Assembly (NCBI GenBank): GCA_932521035.1
Contig: OW051492.1
Location: forward strand, 10,602,001 to 10,666,000
Direction: 5' to 3'
Origin: Oscheius dolichura
Lineage: Eukaryota > Nematoda > Chromadorea > Rhabditida > Rhabditidae
DNA length: 64,000 nt
Below are positions 26,600-38,000 of this stretch, piece after piece. Position 1 is the first letter of the stretch, and each line of letters opens with the position of its first letter. Made by a program: the position numbers and the translations under genes. The notes under the pieces were generated by a model. It saw only the letters and a program-made list of their open reading frames with translations. It made no database searches and was not told where the DNA came from.

Positions 26600-26620
26600 C
26601 GGCGCGAAGCGCCGGGCGTG
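26600..26620. other. GC hairpin next to the unit boundary
   Basis: GCCCGGCGC-GAA-GCGCCGGGC forms a perfect nine-pair stem with a three-base loop, about 10 bp left of position 26630 where the duplicated unit begins. Confidence 0.7.
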
Positions 26621-26679
26621 ATTTGGGTTTACTCAGAGCACATGCCAAGCTCGTTTTTTGATTTTAATGGTGTAACTTT

Positions 26680-27390
26680 TTTCAGTTAGAAGATATCAAA
26701 AATCTGACTTCACCATCGTTTTCCTCGTAGTTGATTACCCCTAGTGACCAATTTTCATGAAATTTGCCCATAAAATAGATGAGCTACGACTACAAACGTG
26801 TTTTGAAAAGTGGCGCCGTCCGCCGTCCGCCGTCCGCCGTCCGCCGTCCGCCGTCTGCGTCCGCCCGCTGTGGCGCTTTCCGCTGTGGCGCCTTCCGCTG
26901 TGGCGCCTTCCGCTGTGGCGCCTTCCGCTGTGGCTTTTTTTTCAAAACTTTGTGTACGCATTGAAAAACTTTTAAAAAACAGTTATATATACAGTTTTTT
27001 ACGCTGATTCTGAATATGTAATAAAACAATTGGGTACATGTGTTATTTTTTAGCTATAACATCAAACATATTTTTTCATGCTTGTTTCGATAGCTCTTTT
27101 CTGCTAGAGTATATTGAAAGTCTGACATGGTTATCTTATTCGGGATGATCTTTTACACCTTCGTGCCAATTTTCATGAAAGTTGGCAGAAAAATCCAAAA
27201 GCCACAACATCAAACAGGCGGCGCGCTTCCTCGCTGCGGTGTTCATCCAAAAACTTTTGCAAAACAGTTATATTATGGTTTTTTACACTGATTCCGAATC
27301 TATAATAAAAAAATTAGGTAAGTGGTTAGTTTTTGAGCTATAGCATGAAACTTTTTTGTGATGGCACAGCTTTTCAACTAAAGAATTTGA
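26680..27390. repeat. Two diverged direct repeats at the left end of the unit (copy 1)
   Basis: Blocks CCAATTTTCATGAAA, AAAACAGTTATAT, TTTTTTACxCTGATTCxGAAT, TAATAAAA and TTTTxAGCTATAxCAT appear in the same order twice, about 400 bp apart. They sit 3' of the innexin gene. The same sequence is at 44762-45472 in copy 2. Confidence 0.6.
26813..26936. repeat. Two minisatellites (copy 1)
   Basis: A 7-bp GTCCGCC array (about six units) is followed by four units of a 15-bp CGCTGTGGCGCCTTC array. The same arrays are at 44895-45018 in copy 2. Open frames running through them are by-products. Confidence 0.85.
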
Positions 27391-27398
27391 AAGTATGT

Positions 27399-28698
27399 TT
27401 ATTGAGACATCGATACGTATTGATCAAACATGTTGCTGATCAGTTTGGAGCAGAAAAGGCTGCCGGAGTCGATCGCGATGAAGTCGAGTAGGAGGACGCC
27501 GTCGGGACAGAGCTTGTCCGAAATAAACTGGGAAACATCTTTGGAATGCACTCTGTTGCTGTTCTGAACAGTAACTAATAAAACAATTTCTTTAAAAGGA
27601 GTGTTTGAAATATTGACGAGACCCTTACCTTGTTTTTGGACAGCGTCTTGCGGATCGTCCTCGACTGGAGACAGGGCATAAACGTCATGACAAACTGGTA
27701 GAGACAGCTGAGCCCGTTGACAATTGCCAGGAAGATGAACCAGAAATAGAGGGCAAGGTAGAGCTTCTCGTTGATGTAATTCAGAGGCAATAAACATTGG
27801 ATGGTATAAGGGTGTGAGTTGGCGATGGTCCGGATCTTGAAATCACACATGATGACCCTAGGAAAAACTAGCGAATCATCTTCTTCGACTCCCTGATACA
27901 GCTTGTAAGCCAGCTAAAATGGATAATAGTTGAACATTGTGAGAAATTCACATTATATCCCCAGTGGATGTCGTTTTGGCCGAGGAATGTGGTCATGAGG
28001 AGGAATTGCAGGCAGATGTTGAATACATAGAGAGACTTTGTCAGTAGATAGAGAAGGGGCCCCCATCGTCCTCGGAAGAACGATCCTTTCTTTCCAAACG
28101 CGCTCAAATCAATCAGAATGTTCTCGGCCAGAGTGGCGATCTCGTCCTCTTTCTGCTTTCCAAGGAGTCCGGAGACCTTTTGGGCTTCCTTCATATATCC
28201 CTCGAGGTCGATGGTTGTGTGCTGGTTCATACGAGACCAAAAGAACTTTGGCAGAAAGAAACAGATTGCCTGAACAGGCAAGGGAAATGTATATGGGATA
28301 TTGTAGCGAATACCTGAATGGCGAGCACAATGGGCACCCATCGGTAGTAGCTGTAGCGGTCTCCGCGGGCCGGGTCTCCATGTTTCGGGAGATGATAGTG
28401 GTCTAATGGCACGTGGTAGGAGTTGGCGATGAAGCAGTAGTCTTCGGTGTAATCCTCCCAATGGGGCTTGAATTCTTTCGGCGTCCAGCACGTTATCGGG
28501 CTTCCGAAATACTGCCCTCCAGCCAGAGCCACCGCGAAGAAGCCTAACAGGCGCGAGGTGAGGCAATAGTTGAGGTGGTCGACGAGATTGGCTACCTGCA
28601 CATTATTCTCTAAATTAAAAACGGGAAACAAAACATACCGTATACTGTTTTAATTTGTTGATAATAAAACCGTCGAAGGAGTATGGGATATAAATCAT
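27399..28698 (-). CDS. Innexin gap-junction protein (copy 1)
   Basis: Invertebrate gap-junction subunit with four membrane segments. Five exons, 28639-28698, 28314-28595, 27952-28269, 27629-27913 and 27399-27563, give 369 residues, a normal innexin length. The start is MIYIPYSFDGFIINKL. Family signatures are LLGFFAVALAGGQYFGSPI in the first helix, CWTP...YCFI cysteines in the first loop, RYSYYRWVPIVL (the YYQWVP signature with Arg for Gln), the second-loop segment HPYTIQCLLPLNYINEK and the C-terminal LCPDGVLLLDFI. All junctions are canonical and there is no stop, so the gene looks functional. It is divergent to the Helitron gene, 320 bp apart. Whether it was captured by the element or is a host neighbour duplicated with it cannot be settled here. 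Confidence 0.9.
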
Positions 28699-29018
28699 TT
28701 TGGAAGAGGAGTTGAAGACGAAATGAAGCTGTTTCAATGACTGCAGGAAGTGTTGAAAAAGCGGAAACTATCTCGCTTCAAGCGATCATGAAGGGCAAAA
28801 GCGATCGCGTTTTTGAAAACTGGCGTCAAGGAATCGCGTTCTTGTAATGATTATATTCTCTTGTGTGACCGTCATCGATTATTCGATAGCGTCGATAAAT
28901 CGTTAGAGGGATGTTCCGTTGTTTTCAGTGTGTATTTTTTTCTTTAATTTCCTTTGATTCCTTAATTGTTTATTCTTCCGCTACATATTGGATTGTTTAG
29001 AAATCATCATAAAATCAT
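28699..29018. promoter_or_regulatory. Divergent intergenic region between innexin and Helitron gene (copy 1)
   Basis: The 320 bp between the two divergent ATG codons must hold both promoters. It includes a GCGATCGCG/GCGATC-rich patch at about 28780-28820 and a TCGATTATTCGATAGCGTCGATAAATCG block at about 28875-28905 with repeated TCGAT motifs. No consensus site was identified. Confidence 0.45.
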
Positions 29019-32000
29019 ATGAGCAAATGGTCAGTAGATACCGGATATGGAAGTTCTATGGTGAGTTTTTCGTCAAAAATGCCATTATATCTGAATTTTA
29101 AAGAGTATACGAGATGTACAACCAAGAAGAAATGATCAGGTGGATGAGAGAAGAAATGAGGCGGAGGAGCGAAGAAAACCAAGGGTAGAGGAGATCAGAA
29201 GGGAGACAAAAGTAGTGGAGCGTCAAAGAGAAACGGCGACGCGAACAAGGGACGACAGAAGGACGGCAACGCTTACGATGGAAGACAGAAGGACGGCGAC
29301 ACGGACTATAGAAGATAGGAGGACGGCGACGCGAACAGTGGAAAAGGGAAGTTCTTGGGTGAAAGAGGGTCTTCAGATGTATGGCAGAGATAACGACAGT
29401 GATGAAAAATACGACGGGAGATCAAATAGGAGAGAAAGATTCGTTTCTTCTACTGCCCAAAAACATTACAACAGAGGAGAATATAAGAACAGTAGCAGTC
29501 GGGACGGAGAAAGAAGAAAAAATTACACGGAATATGGAAGAAAGAACGGCAGAGCCGTTTGGCAACCCCCAGCAGATCCAGTAAAGCATCAACAACACAA
29601 GGAGCTTAACAGACAAGCACTGGTCATGGAGAAGAGTTTGAGGGCGATACAACATGCTAAAGGTGCGAAGGAGAAGTTGGAGGAGAAGATGGCGAAGCTA
29701 AAATCTGTAGAAGCCGAAGGGAATAAGAAAGGATTTGTAGTATCCATAAAGGTAGGGCAGCATATGCCATTCAAAGGGGAATTTTCCAGAAGTGGCTTGT
29801 CCCTCAACAAAAGCAAGTGGAAAGTTTGAAAAAAGAAATAGAAGAGATAAAAGAAGATTATAAAATATATATGAGTCGAGTCATAGGTGGTCTAGAGGAG
29901 TTGCCTATGGGAGAACGGTGGGAACACATTATTTTATCTCTAACCGGGGTCAGTTTAGAATCGCTCAGAAAGTGTCTTCGCCTTCTTCCACTATTTCTAT
30001 TGAGACACTCGAGCGCCAGTGTGGAGAGCGTATAGAGCGGGAATTGGAGAGAGTGAAGAGCCAGATGGATAAAAAGGAAATAGTAAGCTGGCATATGCCA
30101 GAGATCCAACAGTGGTTCTCGGACCTCCGCGAGGAGAAGACCTGGGTATGTTTCTGTAGATCTGGGACTGAACTGATTACAGCTTGAGAAGAGCCGCACT
30201 CTTATCGTCGAGACGACTATTCCTTCTCTTCATCCCAACAATATCACGGGAACTACTGTGAAGGAGGACTTCACCCCTGCGGCAGAGGAGAAGATCAGGG
30301 TATGTTTCTATAGATCTGAGACTAAACTAATTGCAGCATGAGAAGAATAGCATTGTTATGGACGAGACTACTATCCCATCTCTATCTCCCAACGACATCA
30401 CGGTGCCTACTGTGAAGCAGGATTTCACCTCTACGGTCCTGAGTGAGATCGACGGAAATGGGCGTGAAATGGAAAGGATAAAAGAAGAAGTACAAGAACA
30501 CGTGCAAACGGACATAGAGCATATGGGAGACAAGTTGGCAACCACGGGAGAGTAAGAAAACATTATTTTATCGAATAAGGCCTATTCAGAATAATCTATC
30601 TTGCAAGGACAGCGGACTGTATTCCTAAAAGTAACCAACCACAGGAAAAAGTAGACTATGTATGGTTCAACAAGCTTATTGCCATAACGCGCCCGGCTAC
30701 TCAGCCCAACTCGCTTGCCGCGGATATCCGCAAACGCCTACAAAAATTGAGCATTGGGTCCCTCAAGGGTGGAGAAAAGCGAACGTCAGCAGCACTTAGA
30801 AGAGAAGAAGAAAATGCATGCCGATTGTGTGACAATCACGATGATATCGTAATCGCCGGCTCAAGTTCTGCTCCAGCTACCTCCTCACCTATGCCAAGGC
30901 CAACCCGAGCTTCTTCTACTCGTGCTACCGAAACCATGGGAAATGTGGTAAGAACGAGGAACGAAACTACTGTAAATCAGAAGCCCAACGGGGAAAATAA
31001 TGGACTTTCTCTATCTGAAGGTGAGCTAGACTCTATGTTGGTCCAGTAAAATTGTTTGAAGATGTTAACCAAACCGTCATAAATGTGGTCCATGGGGACA
31101 TCACCCGTTTGCCTACCCGGGGAGGCATCGTTGTTGTGGAACCGAATGGAAATTTGAATGAGGAAGCGATCAAGAAGAACACAAATTGTGATGGTATGTT
31201 TAAAAAGTAATTTACCGTTTTAGCATTTATTTATTTTAGGTGTCTGCATCGAAGAAGCTCCAATGACTATGGCGAGTCGAGTGGACGAACAAGAGCTTCG
31301 CTGGTGTTATCTAAGAAGCCTGAGGAAGTGCGAGGAGGAAGGACAGAGAATTATTGTGAGCTTTTATGCCATGTTAAAATAGTTTCATTCAACTGACTTC
31401 TATCCTTTCTTTATAGGAATTTCCCATTCTGGGGCTTGAAAGGATAGAAGAAGGGCATGCTTTACGGCTAGCCTATCAAGCTGTCTTGGCTCATCTGGAG
31501 GCCACCCCCAATACGGTAATAATATTGCCCCTTTTATTTTACGTTGGTTTCAGACTTTAACAACAATCACCTTTGTTGCCCCCAATGAAAAAACCAAAAC
31601 GGCCCTGGCTTCAGTGATGGGCGAGCAACAAGGATCAGTTGTTATAAGAAGCGCAGCTGAAGCCAGATCGAATCGCTTTAAATTGGAAGGAACTGCTTTG
31701 CTTAGAAATCGTTCTGTTGTCTCAGTAACTTCCGATGTGAAAGTCGGAAGTTGGATTGCTACTTGGGGAGCTACAACACATGAGAGAAAAAGCAACCAAC
31801 GAAAGACGCAGTAGGGCTCATTTTGATTTCTGCTATACCTATTTTTTAGGGTGATTGCGGGGCTCTGTGCTGATGAAGCAAGAAGAAAGAGGTGAAATTT
31901 TCAAGCATTTTTAAAGATTTCATTTTCAGGAGACTAGATGGTGGTGATGAACTGCTTGTGGCAGAAGCGGTTCGGAAAGCAGATGCGCGTCACTCGAATC

Positions 32001-35000
32001 CAGAGCTCCGCGTTCGCGAATCTGAGGCAAGAAGCACACTGTAGGAAATTCAGGAGAAAGAGAATTCACACATTTTTAGAAGAAGAACTGGTGGGGAAGA
32101 ATATCAGCTGAAAGACGCGACTCGGAAAGCAGATGCGCGTCACTCGAATCCAGAGCTCCGCGTTCGCGAATCGGAGGCACGATATACACTGTGGGCAATT
32201 CAGAATAAAACAGAATTCACACATTTTCAGAAGAAGAACTGGTGGGGAAGAATATCAGCTGAAAGACGCGACTCGGAAAGCAGATGCGCGTCACTCGAAT
32301 CCAGAGCTACGCGTCCGTGAATCGGAGGCAAGAAGTACACTGTAGGAAATTCAGAATAAAAGAGAGTTCGCATATTTTCAGAAGACGTACTGGTGGGGAA
32401 GAATATCGGCTGAAAGACGTGACTCGGAAAGCAGATGCGCGTCACTCGAATCCAGAACTACGCACTCGTGAATCTGAGGCACGAAGTACACGGTACAATA
32501 TTTTGGTATATAATACAATAGAACGTTTCCATTCAGGCGCCTTGAAAACCCCGAGGAAAGTCGACTGATTCACTCACTGGAAAGGCTGTTAAAAAAGCCG
32601 GATCGACCAAGAAGTTATTCTGGGGAGTAGGTTTCTACACGTTTTTAGTAATAACAATATTTTGAGGACACCTCGCGCGCCACCGGCTATAAGCCGTAGA
32701 AGAGAAAGCTTAGCGAATAAAAGGAGAAACGATGAAGGCCGAGAGCCGGTTGTGAACAACACCGCACTTTCTTTGAATTCTGAAGAGAGGGAAACGTTAC
32801 TAAAGAGCCTCCCGGTGGCGAGACAACGGCACTACAAGGGGAAACAGAGGAAAATAAACCGGTGGGTTGAAAGATTATGAAAAAAAGCGTGTTGTTCTTT
32901 AAGCGCTATTCCACAATTACGACAGATGCCGGCTATACTCGGTCGTCGAATAGTGAAATCGACACATAGACGCATACTTAGGAAATATAGGACTATTGCA
33001 AATCCAGACGTCCGTCACACAATGACTCTGAACGATCTATTTTGGGTTCGTTAACTGTGAAAACAATAGGAAAACAATATTGTGGTATTATAGCTGTTTT
33101 CGGCAGGAACGGACAACGAGAAGGATATGGCAACTAGAAGTGGACGGACCCGGCTCTACGACAAATATATTACGAAGAATGGTGCAAGACGACAGGCATG
33201 GATGGCTGTCGATTATTTGACAAAAAATATAAGAACGGGTCGTCCCTCTCTGGCTCAAAAAGTAAACAAAGAATTTGTTTCCATTAGAACTCTTTTAGAA
33301 AGCAGCCCTTCTGGAGTGTTCGGAGATTTACAATGCTGTTAAAGCCCTCGCAGAGCAGGCCACTAAAACCAGAGACAGATGCCTGAGGAGTCTACTAGGC
33401 ACTGCCGCCTTCAGATTGGATGGCAAATTCAAAAATGATTATGAGAAGGCTGTGTTGGAAGTGGCAGGACCACACACACATGTGAAGACCCATGACCCCC
33501 GGGATCAACAGCAGACGGAGCAATACGGGAATATGGATGTCCTTTATCCAGCACTGATAGAAAGAATTGGCGGAGATGTAAACATTACAGAAAAGGTAGT
33601 TGCATGTCCTTCTGCCCAATTGACCAATTTCTTACAGGACAAGGAGCCTTCTGTATTACCAACAGCCGCCGCCGTGCCTACAGTATCTAGAAACGAAGAT
33701 TCGATGGCTGTTGTGAGTCCCTCTTTGTTTAGAAATTCTACAAAAACTGTTCAGTGTAGCACTCAGCCTCAGCCTGCTCCGGTTTCTGACAGGAACGAGG
33801 CTATAAAGAGATCCTCAAGAGGAGCGACTAGAGAAAACCAGGTGCCTTCAATTTATTTCCACATAAAGGACTCTTTTAGAATAATATTCGAGATACTGCC
33901 TCTCTTAAGCCTCTTCGATACATTAATCGCCGCACGGACTGCTTCCTCATTGCTGCCCTCAACATCCTCAACCGCCTTCCCGGCTTTCGAGAAGCCGTAA
34001 TCAACTACCGGCCGGGTAAATTTCTAATTATTTACTGTAGAATCAGCTGATTCCAGACGCCACACAAAATCCTGATACTGTGAATGCATTGAGAGCCTTG
34101 AAGGCAGTTATGGAGATGACTCTAGACGAGGTACAGGAGACAGGTGGGAGAGCCACTGTCGAGGTTCTGCGAAATGAGATGGGCGCACAATATGCCAATG
34201 AAGCAAGCCCCTACCCAAATGGAGATGCTGTCGGCTGGATACTGGAGGTACACAGCTTTTATACCTTCCTAATTAACGTTTTCAGAGACTCCCAGAAGAA
34301 ATCACCAAGAATTTCTCGTTCTACAGAATCCAGACGGTAATGTGTCAATCCTGTGGCTGTCCCCAGGGAGATCAAATGGAGAGCAAAATCAAGCTTTTGA
34401 ATTTCAACACAACGAGATTAATTTCTTGCCTGGAAGAAGACTTGGACAATGCCGGAAAAAACGAAGAGGCTGAATTCGAGAATCGTTGCTGTGGGGAATG
34501 TGGACAACGTGGATCGAAGCAGAGCATCAGTTACGAGTTTCCCCCAGAATGTAAATACCTGTTTGCGCTCTGCAACAGGGCGGTGGCTGGGGGAGTAGTT
34601 GATCAGAACCAAAGATTTACGGACTACAACCCGGCAGGAAACCATTTCCTGGGCGAGGAGTGGAAATTGCTTGGAATGACCGAAAACATCCCTGGAACGG
34701 CATTCAACATGGGCCATAACGTCACTTGGCTTGTCGAGCCGTCCGGAAGAGTCGTCTTGTCTAACGACAGCGCCGTTGGTCCCAGGGGAGCGATGAAAAC
34801 AGGGCTGGAAGGATGCGAGGTGCTGCTTTTCAAAAGGATTTCCGTTCCTGGTAGGCTTTGTCGATATCGTTAAAAAATCTACAATATTTAGCCGAGTCAA
34901 GACGCGAAGAGTCGGGAATCGAACAAGGAAATGCCGAAGAAGTGCAGACTCCAGACCAGACTCCAGGCCAGACTCGTACGACCTTCATGAGAGAAGCAGG

Positions 35001-38000
35001 AACTCTCTGCTCCGTAGAAGTCCAAAAAGGAGACTGGCCCTTCAAAATCAGAGAGATGCTGGGAGGATTAGATCAGCTACGCACAAACGAAGCAGTCCAT
35101 CGATATTTGAGGGATCAGTCATGTTGTGAGTGCGACTCGACCTCACAGAAATGCCATCCTGAGCAATGTCTCAACATTGTTCGACTTCTTCAACATCTCT
35201 ACCCTCATTACGGCGGTATTCGAAGCATTACCAGAAGATTGTTCGAGTTGCGCAAACATCTCCGCTGGCTCCTCCAATACGAAGATGCGGAGAAAGGTAG
35301 AGTGGATTTCTCCAAATATAAAGAGCTCTGTTCGGCGGACAACCTTTCCTCTGAGATGAAAAAGGTCAAGGCGAAGACTATCCAAAAAATGGCGACTGAT
35401 GAAGATCATCACACTGAAGAATTTGCCAGGACGAAATTCGGAAAACCATTGAAGAATCTTTCCAAGGAGCTGCTCAATACGGAAACAAACGTCTGCGAAT
35501 GTTGCCGACGTCTCTTCAAAGAGCACTTGGTTCGTTGTATACATAAAAATACGTTATTTATAAAGTTTAGATTAGAACAGTTCCTGCAGACGACACAAAT
35601 CTGCTTCAGCACGTGAGGGTCAGAGAAGAAGAGATCGTGGATTCGGACGAAGAGCACGGTGAAGAGGATGCCCTGATAACAAGTGAAGTGGTCAGAGAAG
35701 AGGATATTTTGATTCCAAATGAAGAGATCAGCCAAGAAGATGCCCTGATTTGTAATGAATGTTGGAATCAGCTGAAAAAGGTGCCTTATCCTCTTTATTT
35801 TCTAAATATTTTCATTCAGGGGACTCTTCCCGACTTATCCATTCGAAATGGACTTCAACTGGACACTATCCCTCCACAATTGGCAGAATTGACCTGGTTA
35901 GAAATGCTTGTCTTGAGGAGGATACGGTCAATGATGGTAATATTCCCATTTATTTATTAAATTAAGTCATTTCAGTGTATGCTTACATTACACAACGCCA
36001 AGGGTGGGCATTTTGGAGCTCACAGAGGTGTCAAAGGAACAGTAATGCACATTCCGATGCCGGTCGAGAACACTCTAGAGCATCTTGTGAACAGACTGCC
36101 AAGCATGCAAGGAGTTATGATCAGAGTACCTGTACAGGCCAGCAGTGGCAAGATTAAAGTCCACTTCATTAATAAAGACAAGGTAAGTTAGCACAATAGA
36201 AACAGTAAAATTTACACGATTGTTTAGGTCTTTCGAGCAGCTGAATGGTTGAAAAAAAACAACACTTACTACAAAGATGTTGTTCTATCTACCGAGGCCG
36301 AATTGGATCAAGAACTTCGAGAAGCTGGTATTGAACACCCCGCCGAGGAACAACCAGGTAAACATCCTAAAGTAGACCTAAAAGTATTGTTATGTAGCTG
36401 GAAGCGTTGATCATTTTTTAACGTTGGCTGAAGTGCCGACTACTGTAACAACGGCGACTACCATTGACCCAGAAGCCCCTAAAGGCGATCCGCTGGAGGT
36501 AATGATGAACATGAGAAGACTAAAAGGTACTAACACCAATAAGTTAACTTGATTTCCTTTACTATTTATAGGAGAAGCCATAAACCACTCGAGAATCATA
36601 GATTCCGAAGCCAAAATGTTTCCGGACTTGTTTCCTCGTGGCAGGGGGCACTTCAGGGCTGAGCGTGCCAACAAAATCAGCATAGTCAGATACATCCACC
36701 GGAACTTCCGCTTGGCCGACAGAAGATTCATTAACGACCAGTACGCGATCATTATGAACGATCTCCAGGTAATTACTGTAGCCGCTATCGCATAAATAAC
36801 GGTACTTTAGGATTTCAAAACATTAACAGATTCCATAAACATCAACGCTAAGAAGCTGATGAATGCCGCTGAATTCCGAAAGAAGATGGAATCTAATGAG
36901 CTGGATACGGAATTGAATACCATGTTCCGAGCCTTGAGAAGCCATGCCGATTATTGGAGAGTAAGAAGGGAGGAGCTGAAAACTGTCATGAAGTGAGTTA
37001 TGAGTCCATTTCAATTTTATTGATACTTGTTCTTTTTCTATGTCTTATTTCAGGTATCACGGCCCTCCAATCTGGTTTCTTACTCTGAATCCAGCCGAGA
37101 ATGAATGGGACGAGCTGAGAACGACTTATGTGAAAGTCTACCAGCACATGGACGTCAGTGCAATGACTACCACCGAGCTGACAGTAATGGACGCCATGCT
37201 CTTCGTCCGTCATTTCGCCCAGAGGATTCGGGCAGTTTACAAGCACATGTTGCTCGGACCGAACGGAGTTCTCGGCAATGGTGTACATTTTTGGAGAAGA
37301 ATTGAATATCAGCTGAGAGGAGCCCCCCATTGTCATGGGTTACTTTGGATTTTGGACGCGCCAGTGAAGGGACTCAACAGTCGAGAGGAGATTATTCAGT
37401 ACGTCGACTCTATAGTCACCACCAGAATCCCGGAAGCCCTCAAAGAGGCCGAATTAAACCGACTGGTTCTCAAGTTCCAAATGCACGAGTGCATAGAAGC
37501 GACTTGCATCGTCAAAAAGAGAATAGGAGGCGTTATGAAGCAGTGGTGTCGATTTCTCTTCCCATATGAGGTCCAGGCGGAAACGACTGTTGTGGATCCC
37601 TCTGAATCAGAAAATCCCCTGCAAAGGTCAAAGACTGTGCTACTGAAGAGACCTCCGGGCTCCGAACGAGTGAATGCTTATTCTCCTGTCATCATGCTCG
37701 GGTGGAAAGGAAATATGGATTTGCAGTATCTGGGAGAAACCAGCCTGGCCAATATAGAATATATTACCTCGTACGTTGGCAAAGAGGAGAGCAAAGCTAA
37801 AACAGAAGACTTCATTCAATTCCTGGAGAAGATGCCAAAATCGGAGGCTTTTAGAATTGCTTTTGTGAGTTGAATTTCATTTCAAATGGTTCATTTGCTT
37901 GTTTCTAGCAAACTCTCCGACTTCGACAACTAGGAATCCCGGAGATATGCGAGCGTCTCTCAGGCCAACATCTCCACGACTGCGATTCGTCAGTAGAGTT

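Noticed and set aside
26755-27029. Low-complexity open frames on both strands over the GTCCGCC/CGCTGTGGCGCCTTC arrays
   Set aside because: They are by-products of tandem repeats whose lengths keep frames open; no start context, splice sites or conserved sequence.
28038-28406. Plus-strand open frames opposite the innexin exons
   Set aside because: Antisense shadows of a strongly conserved coding region.
32880-32926. A gene boundary between the N-terminal part and the Rep part of the transposon gene
   Set aside because: A 42-nt intron (32862-32903, GTGGGT to CTTTAAG) joins both parts in frame (NR|AIPQLRQM), and the next junction at 33046-33094 also keeps frame, so one gene is the simpler reading, though not proven.
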